Shown piece by piece: positions 9,255-16,115 of a stretch of DNA of 52,693 bases (position 1 is the stretch's first letter; every line of letters starts with the position of its first letter). The notes beneath the pieces are model-generated. The model ran no database searches and was not told the origin of the DNA. It worked only from the letters and a program-made list of their open reading frames with translations. Origin of the DNA: an uncultured Bacteroidales bacterium (GTDB lineage: Bacteria > Bacteroidota > Bacteroidia > Bacteroidales > Muribaculaceae); assembly GCA_946011725.1 (NCBI GenBank), contig CAMGBT010000009.1, positions 1 to 52,693 of the forward strand. The letters are read 5' to 3'. The position numbers and the translations under genes were made by a program.

Positions 9255-11408
9255 CCACTCGGGGGCGGCTTCGGGGTGGTCGGCGCTGACGGCTTCCACG
9301 CCGTTGTACTCGCCGCCGGGTTCGATTTCCATCGTCCAGAAGTCTTTTACGTAGGATTCTCCGAGCACTTGGGAGGCGCGGATGGTGTAGGATGCTTGGG
9401 GCTCTTCGCCGAGATCTTCTTCGTAAACGTTGAAGTCGAAGAACATGTTTTGCGATTCGCCTTGGCCGTAGGTGTTTAAGCCGCGGCAGAGGTGGTCGTT
9501 GCCGTCGATGTGGATAATCAGGTACGACAGGCCGTCGAAGAATGCCCACTGGCGCTCATCGTTGTTACGTATTGTCATTGAGCCGATTACAGCACCTTCG
9601 AGGAAGTCGAACGAGTAGTTTTCCACTTCAAAATCCCAGTAGGGCACATCACCGCCCACGGTGGCCACGTTGTAGGCCAGGATTTCGCGGCTGTTTTTGG
9701 AGCAAACCACGGCCAGAACGTTGCCGGGGATGACGGGGGTGTAGGAGAAAGCGATTACCTCAGGCTCGCCCACGCGCAGGAACACGCCGGTTTGGAACGA
9801 GGGCAACAGCAGGTGGGCCGGGATGTTGATGTCCTCGGGGGCGTTGGTGCCGATCGGCAGCAGGTAGATGTCGACGGCGTCGGAGAACTCGCCGGCGAGG
9901 GTTTCGAGTTTGATGAAAATGTTGCCTTCGGTGCCGCATTGTTGGTCGGGATTCTCGAAGTAAGCATCGGCCACGTTGAGTTTGATTTCGGGTAATACTC
10001 TGAGGGTGAGTGTTTCAGGAGTTAGGGTGGCGAGGATGTACTTGCTGCGGTTGGCCACGAACTGCCAGGCGGCATCGTTGGCCTCGGCCTTGCGGGCCAC
10101 GGGATAGAGGCGGGTGTCGCCTTGGGGCAGCTGCGCCGGGTCGACTTTCACATGAAATTCTACGGGTGTGCCTTTGTCCATGGCGGCGGATTCGGAGACG
10201 AACATCGGGGTGATTTGGTCGTCGACCACGGTAGCCAGGCCCACAACCACGTCGCCGGAGGGTTCGCTCAGGCTTTCGTACATTATGTTAATGGTGACTT
10301 GGCCGCCGCCCACGTTCATAGGGGTGTAGAGGGTGAAGTAGTGGTCGTCGGTGACGGGCTCGGCGCTTTCCACCGGGGGCTGCACGCCGATGACTGCTTC
10401 TTGCATCATGTTGTAGCCGTAGGGCGAAGAGTTGGAGCCGATGCTTTCCACTTCCTTGGGGTTGAGGACCGAGAGGCGGAAGTAGCCGTCGGCTTTGCCG
10501 GCCCAGCCCCAGTTGATGTGGAAGAGGCCTTGGCCGTCGAAGCCGTCGCACACGAACGAGTGTCCGGAAACGTTGTTATTGGCAGCATAGGGCACGGGCC
10601 GACCAGCCACCAACTCGTTGTAAATCAGCATTTCCCACTCTTCGATGCCGTAGTATTCGCGTTTGGCGCTTGAGACGTTGCGGTCGTAGCCGAAATAGTT
10701 GCGCAAGGCAGTGGTGATGGCGGTTTCGGTGGCGTCGGAGCCCCAGAGGTTGTATGTCATGCAGAGGGCTTGGCCGCAGTATTGCATCAGCACGGCCACG
10801 GCTTGATTCTGCTGATCGGTGGCGTCTACATCCTTGTACGACAGCAACATATTATCCCAGTCGAATGCCACGGGCGACAGGGCGGGCATCTCCATGGGGG
10901 CGGTGTTGTCCTCGCCGAAGTTGCCGTTGGTTGTCTTGTCGTAATTGAAGGCGTAGGCGGGAATTTCGGTGCAGGCTTCGCGGGGCCATTGGTGGAAGTA
11001 CATCACCTGAGCCATGGCGGTGGCCACGCAACCGGTGGGCGCGGCCTGCGGTTGGTCGTCGACGGTGAGCACGGGGCATAGGCCGTTGTAGGGCGCGTCT
11101 TGGTACCAGGTAGTGGTCAGAAGCGGAGCCACGGGCTCGCCGGTGATTACCGGGGTGGAGGTGGTGGCTTCGGTTTCGGCGCCGAGGGCTTGGATGGCGC
11201 TGTCGTAGCTCTCGAGCCAAGCTAATGCGCTCGCCGGCATGTCGTTGCAGTCGAGCGAGCCGTGGTCGCTATAGCCCAAGATGGGGTAGGTGCGAGTGTC
11301 GCCACTCACCACCACGAAGCCACCGCCGGCAAGGTTGAAGCCGTGCAAGTGGTGGTAGCGCAACTCGGCCGAGGCGATTTGCTGCGGGGCAAGGGCGCGG
11401 GCGCGCAT
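9162..11408 (-). CDS. C10 family (streptopain-like) cysteine protease, body; signal peptide cut off by an in-frame TAG
   Basis: The open frame gives 748 residues from the first ATG, but the gene really begins at 11537 and is interrupted by TAG at 11457-11459. Numbering from 11537, the catalytic Cys is ~170 (PTGCVATAMAQVMYFHQWP) and the catalytic His ~326 (SGHSFVCDGFDG), followed by HINWGWAGKADGYF, all typical of peptidase family C10 (SpeB, interpain). A propeptide (ARAIALQFVN onward) precedes the catalytic domain, and ~400 residues of beta-type sequence follow. It ends in the tail WYNLQGIRV...IYIRR...TIRF shared with five other secreted proteins here. If TAG is real, the body would start at 11408 with no signal peptide, no visible ribosome site and a truncated propeptide, so the gene is probably inactive; an assembly error or amber readthrough are alternatives. 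A small lipoprotein gene lies upstream on the same strand. Confidence 0.8.
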   Translation of the reverse strand: MRARALAPQQIASAELRYHHLHGFNLAGGGFVVVSGDTRTYPILGYSDHGSLDCNDMPASALAWLESYDSAIQALGAETEATTSTPVITGEPVAPLLTTTWYQDAPYNGLCPVLTVDDQPQAAPTGCVATAMAQVMYFHQWPREACTEIPAYAFNYDKTTNGNFGEDNTAPMEMPALSPVAFDWDNMLLSYKDVDATDQQNQAVAVLMQYCGQALCMTYNLWGSDATETAITTALRNYFGYDRNVSSAKREYYGIEEWEMLIYNELVAGRPVPYAANNNVSGHSFVCDGFDGQGLFHINWGWAGKADGYFRLSVLNPKEVESIGSNSSPYGYNMMQEAVIGVQPPVESAEPVTDDHYFTLYTPMNVGGGQVTINIMYESLSEPSGDVVVGLATVVDDQITPMFVSESAAMDKGTPVEFHVKVDPAQLPQGDTRLYPVARKAEANDAAWQFVANRSKYILATLTPETLTLRVLPEIKLNVADAYFENPDQQCGTEGNIFIKLETLAGEFSDAVDIYLLPIGTNAPEDINIPAHLLLPSFQTGVFLRVGEPEVIAFSYTPVIPGNVLAVVCSKNSREILAYNVATVGGDVPYWDFEVENYSFDFLEGAVIGSMTIRNNDERQWAFFDGLSYLIIHIDGNDHLCRGLNTYGQGESQNMFFDFNVYEEDLGEEPQASYTIRASQVLGESYVKDFWTMEIEPGGEYNGVEAVSADHPEAAPEWYNLQGIRVATPVAGQIYIRRTATTATTIRF

Positions 11409-11456
11409 TTGTCCGGCGGCGGGCGCGTTGACAAACTGCAGAGCGATCGCGCGTGC

Positions 11457-11537
11457 CTATTCGGCAGTTACTTCCTTGGCTATCAGCACGATAACAGCTA
11501 AAAGCACGCTCATGAATGTTATGATAAACCTTTTCAT
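11457..11537 (-). pseudogene. 5' fragment of the C10 protease gene: signal peptide ending in TAG
   Basis: The ATG at 11537 opens a 26-codon frame, MKRFIITFMSVLLAVIVLIA then KEVTAE, a good Sec signal peptide, followed by TAG at 11457-11459. Reading through the stop gives ARAIALQFVN in the same frame, the usual start of a C10 propeptide, and joins exactly (43 codons) to the ATG at 11408. CAG to TAG is the simplest single change, giving AE-Q-ARAIALQF. Confidence 0.8.
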
Positions 11538-11556
11538 AGCTTTAGAAATAGCGAAA

Positions 11557-11594
11557 GATGCCAATGATGCGGCTATGGCCGAATCATTGGCATC
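11557..11594 (-). terminator. Intercistronic 12-bp inverted repeat (terminator or attenuator)
   Basis: Perfect 12-nt arms GATGCCAATGAT (11557-11568) and ATCATTGGCATC (11583-11594) lie between the small lipoprotein gene and the C10 protease start, only 19 bp from the latter. On the minus strand it is followed by TTTCGCTATTTC, a weak U-tract. It could attenuate protease expression or protect the lipoprotein mRNA 3' end. Confidence 0.5.
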
Positions 11595-11609
11595 AATTAT
11601 GTTGGACTA

Positions 11610-12179
11610 TTACCAGTTGATGGTGGCTGAGGAGTAGTTGGCTTGCTTGTCAACGGTGATACCGTTTCCGTTTTTGGTGGTGAGCACTTTGCCTTCGCCG
11701 TATTTGTCGGTGATGAATTCGGGAGTGGCTTTAGACTGTTTGACGTCCGACGACGTGATGGGTGAGCCATGGCCTTCGATTTTTTTAGCATTTTGGTCGT
11801 ACACGCTCACTATGGGATCGTAATGCTTGTAGCTGAAGTTATAGGTAGCCTTGGTGAAGGATACGCCGGCTTTGACTTTGGCGGTGACGCGGTAACCAAA
11901 GGTGGCGGGGAGGGAGAGGGAGGCTACCTGGATTTTGGTTACCATGTTGGTGACGGGAGCGGACACCACTTCGCCTTTTTCTACATATTGGATAGTGATG
12001 TCGAGCATGTCGAGCATATCTTGTGTACATTCAAATTGGTAGGTGCACATGGCCGAGGTGGGCACGCGGTCTCCTTTGGGCTGTTCAGGTTCGTCATCGC
12101 TGCAGGCAGTGAACAGGCAGCTCAAACTCATGGCCATTACCAGCACGGAGGCAAGGTGGAGTAATTTCTTTAAGTTCAT
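11610..12179 (-). CDS. Small lipoprotein of unknown function, upstream of the C10 protease
   Basis: A 189-residue lipoprotein. The signal peptide MNLKKLLHLASVLVMAMSL runs to lipobox LFTAC, followed by SDDEPEQP. The mature part (residues ~40-189) has alternating polar and hydrophobic stretches consistent with a beta-sandwich; I recognise no catalytic motif. A strong promoter lies 41 bp upstream and the C10 protease start is 72 bp downstream on the same strand, so the two are probably co-transcribed across a hairpin. Families of C10 proteases in Streptococcus and Bacteroides are often encoded beside small inhibitor proteins, so a protease-inhibitor or chaperone role is a reasonable hypothesis, but the sequence alone does not show it. 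Confidence 0.8.
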   Translation of the reverse strand: MNLKKLLHLASVLVMAMSLSCLFTACSDDEPEQPKGDRVPTSAMCTYQFECTQDMLDMLDITIQYVEKGEVVSAPVTNMVTKIQVASLSLPATFGYRVTAKVKAGVSFTKATYNFSYKHYDPIVSVYDQNAKKIEGHGSPITSSDVKQSKATPEFITDKYGEGKVLTTKNGNGITVDKQANYSSATINW

Positions 12180-12219
12180 AATGTTATTTGGGCTTTGTGT
12201 TAAAGTTTAAATCTTGGTG

Positions 12220-12251
12220 CAAAGTTAATGCTTTTTTTTAATTGTGGCAAA
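12220..12251 (-). promoter_or_regulatory. Promoter for the small lipoprotein/C10 unit
   Basis: On the minus strand TTTG, exactly 20 bp, then TAACTTTG: a perfect Bacteroidetes -33/-7 promoter upstream of the ATG at 12179. The rest of the 12180-12502 divergent gap is AT-rich and holds the opposite promoter at 12454. Confidence 0.8.
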
Positions 12252-12453
12252 TTTTTTTTGACGCGTTTTGTAACATTTGCATGGCGCCGGTGTAGTTATA
12301 AGAGTGAAAATCGGTGTAACAATATGGGCGGCAAATGTAGCATAATAGAATTACTCTGTTTATCAACACATTATGGTACCGGTGTATACATCCGCCATCC
12401 AAGCCTGCAGAGATGATTTTTTTGCAATTATCGGACATTCCCACCCGGAAAAG

Positions 12454-12484
12454 TTGGCCATTCCGCTAATATTTGCTAACTTTG
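12454..12484 (+). promoter_or_regulatory. Promoter for the TPR-AraC regulator
   Basis: TTG at 12454-12456, a 20-bp spacer and TAACTTTG at 12477-12484. The ATG at 12503 follows with a leader of about a dozen nt. This excludes the ATG at 12473, which lies inside the promoter. Confidence 0.75.
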
Positions 12485-12502
12485 CATCATAATAATAGCC
12501 CC

Positions 12503-14203
12503 ATGAAAGCACCACTGATTTTACTCGCATTTCTTTCCACAATACTGTTTGGATGCAGCACCGGCGCCTCCGATGCGGATGCCGAATCGTCCGACTCCAT
12601 TCTCACCTTGGACAATATTCGCCGCCAAGTAATGGTTGACCCGCATAATGCATTGGCTCTGCTCGACAGCGCCGAGGCTCATGGGCGCTTGGATGCAATT
12701 GATATCAACGGCATGCGCGCCGTTATTTACCATAATATGCTGAGTATGAGCAATGTGGCGCTGGTATATGCCGAGCAGGCATACGAAGCAGCCGAGCAGC
12801 AGGCCGACACAGTGGCGCAAATCAAGTCACTCAAAATGTTGGCGGGGTTGTATTTCACCTTGAGCCACTATTCCGAAGCGCTCGATTACGCCACCCGCGG
12901 CCTTGGTCTGATTGTCGACGCTGATGTTGAGTCGCAGGCTTTCTTCCTGCAACTTGTGGGCCAGACCAAAGTTGAGATAGAGTCGGTGGATGCCGGAATG
13001 GCCTACATCGACCGCGCTATCGATATTTATCAGCGCCTGGCGCGCCGGCAAGGCGGAAGTAGCGCCGCCGACGATTGGCTGTACGCTTGTATGCAGAAAG
13101 TGAACCTGCTGCAAGCAAATAACCGCTTTGAGCAGGCGCTCGAGGCCTTGGCGCAATGCAATGAAGCCTTCGAAATGCTGGCCAACAGCGCGGATGCCAA
13201 CGAGCTCATTGCCGACCATCGCCGCGCTGAAGTGCAGGCAATCAATATGTTAGTGTTGCATCACTGCGGCCAATCCGACCGCGCCGCGCAATGCTATGCC
13301 GACTTCAATGCCACCGAATACAGCCACACCATCGATGGCAACGATTTGGCCATCCCCTATCTCATTGAAGCTCACCAATATGACGAAGCGCTCGCACGCC
13401 TCAACACCGCCGAAATCGTGATAGCCAACACCCGCGACACCGTGTCGGAATACTTCGTCAACACCGTGCTCGATGGCCGCTTGAAATGCCTTCAGGCCAA
13501 GGGCCAATGGCGGCAGGCTTTGGGAGTGTCCGGCCGCATTAAAGTGCTGACTGACAGCCTTTACCTGCGCGAAAATGCCCTCCAAAATGCCCAGCAAGCC
13601 ATCATCTTCCGCATTAAGGACTACGAACTGCAGATGGTGGCGCAGCAGCAGCAGCAGTTAGACCACCAACACACCGCGCTCATTGTCGGCACAATCATTT
13701 TAGCCATCCTCATAGCGCTGGCCGCAACATTGCTATATTATAACCGCAAAATTCAACGCAAGAACCGCGCGGCGGTGGCGCTGATTGAGGAACTGTCGGC
13801 ATCGCATTCGATTCAGTGTCAGGAGATTATCGAGCGTGAGCCGCAGCCGGTGGACCCCGCGGCCGACGACCAAACGCTGTTCGATTACCTCAACCGACGG
13901 ATTATAGCCGAAAATCTTTACCTCCGACCGAATTTCCACCGCGAGGATGCCGCCGCGCTGGCCAACGTGCCGCTCAAACGCCTATCATCGGTTTTCCGAC
14001 AGTTTGCCAACGGCTTTCCGGGCTACATCAACGGCCTGCGCCTCGAACACTCCGTAGAACTGCTGCGCACAAAGGACAATTACACAGTGGAAGGCATCGC
14101 CCAAGAATGCGGCTTTTCCAACCGCCAGACCTACCACCGCCTCTTCGTTGAAAAATACGCCATGACGCCGGCCGAATTCCGCCGCTCAGCGCTATCCTCC
14201 TGA
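12503..14203 (+). CDS. Membrane-bound TPR / AraC-type transcriptional regulator
   Basis: A 566-residue regulator with an unusual order of parts. The N-terminus (MKAPLILLAFLSTILFGC) looks like a lipoprotein signal with Cys at 18. Residues ~40-350 are helical TPR-like repeats that would lie in the periplasm. One transmembrane helix follows at ~391-413 (ALIVGTIILAILIALAATLL). The cytoplasmic C-terminus (~475-562) is an AraC-type double HTH, with a second HTH reading VEGIAQECGFSNRQTYHRLF. This periplasmic-sensor/cytoplasmic-HTH layout is common in Bacteroidales. It is divergently transcribed from the lipoprotein/C10 unit and converges with the starch operon, so either could be its target. I chose 12503 over 12473 because of the promoter position and the signal sequence. 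Confidence 0.85.
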   Translation: MKAPLILLAFLSTILFGCSTGASDADAESSDSILTLDNIRRQVMVDPHNALALLDSAEAHGRLDAIDINGMRAVIYHNMLSMSNVALVYAEQAYEAAEQQADTVAQIKSLKMLAGLYFTLSHYSEALDYATRGLGLIVDADVESQAFFLQLVGQTKVEIESVDAGMAYIDRAIDIYQRLARRQGGSSAADDWLYACMQKVNLLQANNRFEQALEALAQCNEAFEMLANSADANELIADHRRAEVQAINMLVLHHCGQSDRAAQCYADFNATEYSHTIDGNDLAIPYLIEAHQYDEALARLNTAEIVIANTRDTVSEYFVNTVLDGRLKCLQAKGQWRQALGVSGRIKVLTDSLYLRENALQNAQQAIIFRIKDYELQMVAQQQQQLDHQHTALIVGTIILAILIALAATLLYYNRKIQRKNRAAVALIEELSASHSIQCQEIIEREPQPVDPAADDQTLFDYLNRRIIAENLYLRPNFHREDAAALANVPLKRLSSVFRQFANGFPGYINGLRLEHSVELLRTKDNYTVEGIAQECGFSNRQTYHRLFVEKYAMTPAEFRRSALSS

Positions 14204-14212
14204 CCGACCCGC

Positions 14213-14228
14213 CCGAGCAAGAGCTCGG
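14213..14228 (+). terminator. Possible terminator after the AraC-type regulator
   Basis: A 6-bp stem CCGAGC/GCTCGG with an AAGA loop, 10 bp after the stop codon, followed by AGCATTTTC. The short stem and weak T-run make this tentative. Confidence 0.35.
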
Positions 14229-14333
14229 AGCATTTTCAAAAAGCCGGCAATCGGCATTTACAGGCATTAAAAACTGTATCAAAAGCCAACACATCATGTA
14301 TATAAGTAGGAACGCGGGCGTGCGCACATTAAC

Positions 14334-14364
14334 AAGGGACGGGAGCCGGTGGCTCTCGTCCCTT
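14334..14364. terminator. Hairpin between convergent genes (copy 2)
   Basis: The same 31-nt sequence as 9111-9141, here downstream of the starch operon's last gene and of the convergent regulator. There is no clear T-run. Confidence 0.5.
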
Positions 14365-14476
14365 GCGGTATTGGTGGCTTGGTTTAGAAGCGGATGGTGG
14401 TGGCGGTGGTTGCGGTGCGGCGGATGTAGATTTGGCCGGCTACGGGGTTGGCCACGCGGATGCCTTGGAGGTTGTA
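14334..14476. repeat. Direct repeat, copy 2: hairpin plus sorting-tail 3' end
   Basis: The second copy of the ~144-bp repeat at 9111-9254, covering the hairpin and the last ~30 codons of the carbohydrate-binding protein. The two copies bracket the protease-lipoprotein-regulator module. Confidence 0.85.
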
Positions 14477-16099
14477 GTATTCGGCGGGGGTGTCGGCGTC
14501 GGCGGGGGCGAGGTTGAGGTCGCGCACGGAGGAGCCGCCGGCCAGTTTGCCGATGCGGGCGGGAGCGAAGGTGATGATGTCGTCATCTTCCTTTTCGCCG
14601 CTGGAAGAGGGGTCCATGGAGTAGGCTTCGTTGACGTTGTCGAAGTAGGAGGGGTCGTAGGGAGTGCCGCCAACGGGCGAGGTGCCGTAGATGTCGAGGT
14701 ACATAACGCCGATGCCGTAGGTGCGGATGTAGTCGGCGGTGATGCCGAGCAGCGACAGGGGGAAGCACCATTCGTAGAAGGTGTGGGCGGAGGCGTCGAT
14801 TTGGTCCATCAGGTCCACGAAGCCTTCGTTGCCGAAGAGTTCATCGGTTTCGTAGCCTAACTTTTCTTGGCCCCAAACGTGATCGATTGAGGGGAGCAGG
14901 CCGTCGGCATAGCCGTAGTAGGAGCCGGGGATGGTTTTGCAGTAGGCGGCGTCGTAGCTGGCGTGGCCTTCGGGGGTGGGGGTGAAGAAGCCGGGGGTGC
15001 CCACGCCGGGTTTGGTGGAACCTACCCACACGGCGTCAACGCCGTTTTGGAACCATGCGCCTTGCTTGCCTTCGTTCCAGATGGGACCGGTGCCGTTGAT
15101 ACGGCCGTCGAATTCCAGTTCGGGGTCGAGGTCGAATGCCCAGTACATGCAGCCGTCCATGTTGTAGGGCTTGGATTCGCGGGGTTGCTTGCCTTCGCCG
15201 TAGATGTCCCATACGGTGTAGACGAATTGGGCGCCGAGGTAGAGGTATTCGTCGTCGTAGGCGGCGTAGAGCGCGTAGGAGTCAACGATGGGGCGTTCGT
15301 GGTTGCCGCGGAAGGCTTGTGCCACGTCGCGAGCCACGCCTTGTGCGATGAGGTCGTCGGCGGTCCAGTTGTTCAGCGCGGTAGTGGATTGCTGGCTGGA
15401 GAAGCTCATATTGACGGTGCGGTTCGAGCCCACTTGGCCGTTGGGGTTAACCGAATAGTAGTCGGTGATGAGGTTCTTGCCGTCGCCGGTGTAGGCTTTG
15501 CGCTTGCTGTATTTGAAGGCGTCGATGGCGGAGTGCGATTCATCCACAACGGCCAGCACGGTGAGGGTGGTGGTTTCGGTGAATGTGAGGGGAGCGGAGT
15601 ACACGGCCGAGGCGGTGGTGGGGGTTGAGCCGTCGGTGGTGTAATACATTGTGGCATCGGGAGTTACCGACAAGGTGACGGTGATTTCTTCATCGAAGCG
15701 AGTGCCGGAGATGGGCGAAGCGGTGATGGAGGGGTTGAGCGGGTCGGTGTTGTACTCGCCTAAGTCGGTCACTTTGCCTTTGCCGCCGGAGCCTTTGTAG
15801 AGGTGGTTATTGATGGGGGCTGATTTGCAGTCGGAGGTTTGGTCAGTGCCGCCGGCGTTACAGAAGAGGAAGCCATCGAGGCCGGAAGGATCGGAGGGGA
15901 AAGTGTATTTCCAGATGTCGCCGTCGACTTTGATGAGGGCCACGCCGGGCCAGGTGGTGCCGGGGTCGCTCCAATAGTGGATGTGGACTTCGTCCCAGCC
16001 GGAGGCGGAGTTGTCATAGTAGATGGTGGTCTCAGCAAAAGCGGCCACGGGGGCGACCATTGCCAGCACCACTACCAGTGATTTGAGGAAATTTTTCAT
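14384..16099 (-). CDS. Secreted multi-domain carbohydrate-binding protein
   Basis: A 571-residue secreted protein without recognised catalytic residues. The signal peptide is MKNFLKSLVVVLAMVAPVAA, cleaved near FA-ET. Residues ~23-115 (TTIYYDNSASGWDEVHIHYW, then TWPGVAL) resemble a CBM26-type starch-binding module. Residues ~130-205 (SPISGTRFDEEITVTLS, YYTTDGSTPT) match the chitobiase/hexosaminidase C-terminal-type Ig-like domain. Residues ~215-510 (ALYAAYDDEYLYLGAQFV, YWAFDLDPELEFDG) resemble a CBM9-like binding domain. The C-terminal tail is YYNLQGIRV...IYIRR. It is the last gene of the starch operon, 16 bp after the second amylase, and probably binds polysaccharide outside the cell. Confidence 0.8.
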   Translation of the reverse strand: MKNFLKSLVVVLAMVAPVAAFAETTIYYDNSASGWDEVHIHYWSDPGTTWPGVALIKVDGDIWKYTFPSDPSGLDGFLFCNAGGTDQTSDCKSAPINNHLYKGSGGKGKVTDLGEYNTDPLNPSITASPISGTRFDEEITVTLSVTPDATMYYTTDGSTPTTASAVYSAPLTFTETTTLTVLAVVDESHSAIDAFKYSKRKAYTGDGKNLITDYYSVNPNGQVGSNRTVNMSFSSQQSTTALNNWTADDLIAQGVARDVAQAFRGNHERPIVDSYALYAAYDDEYLYLGAQFVYTVWDIYGEGKQPRESKPYNMDGCMYWAFDLDPELEFDGRINGTGPIWNEGKQGAWFQNGVDAVWVGSTKPGVGTPGFFTPTPEGHASYDAAYCKTIPGSYYGYADGLLPSIDHVWGQEKLGYETDELFGNEGFVDLMDQIDASAHTFYEWCFPLSLLGITADYIRTYGIGVMYLDIYGTSPVGGTPYDPSYFDNVNEAYSMDPSSSGEKEDDDIITFAPARIGKLAGGSSVRDLNLAPADADTPAEYYNLQGIRVANPVAGQIYIRRTATTATTIRF

Positions 16100-16115
16100 A
16101 GTTTATCGAGGTCTT

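Noticed and set aside
8743-9549. 268-residue Arg/Pro-rich open frame across the convergent junction
   Set aside because: It overlaps two real genes in the wrong frame and has a nonsense-like Arg/Pro/His composition.
13630-13680. Gln-rich CAGCAG run in the AraC-type regulator
   Set aside because: A short codon repeat just before the membrane helix, likely part of a coiled linker; not a CRISPR or a regulatory repeat.
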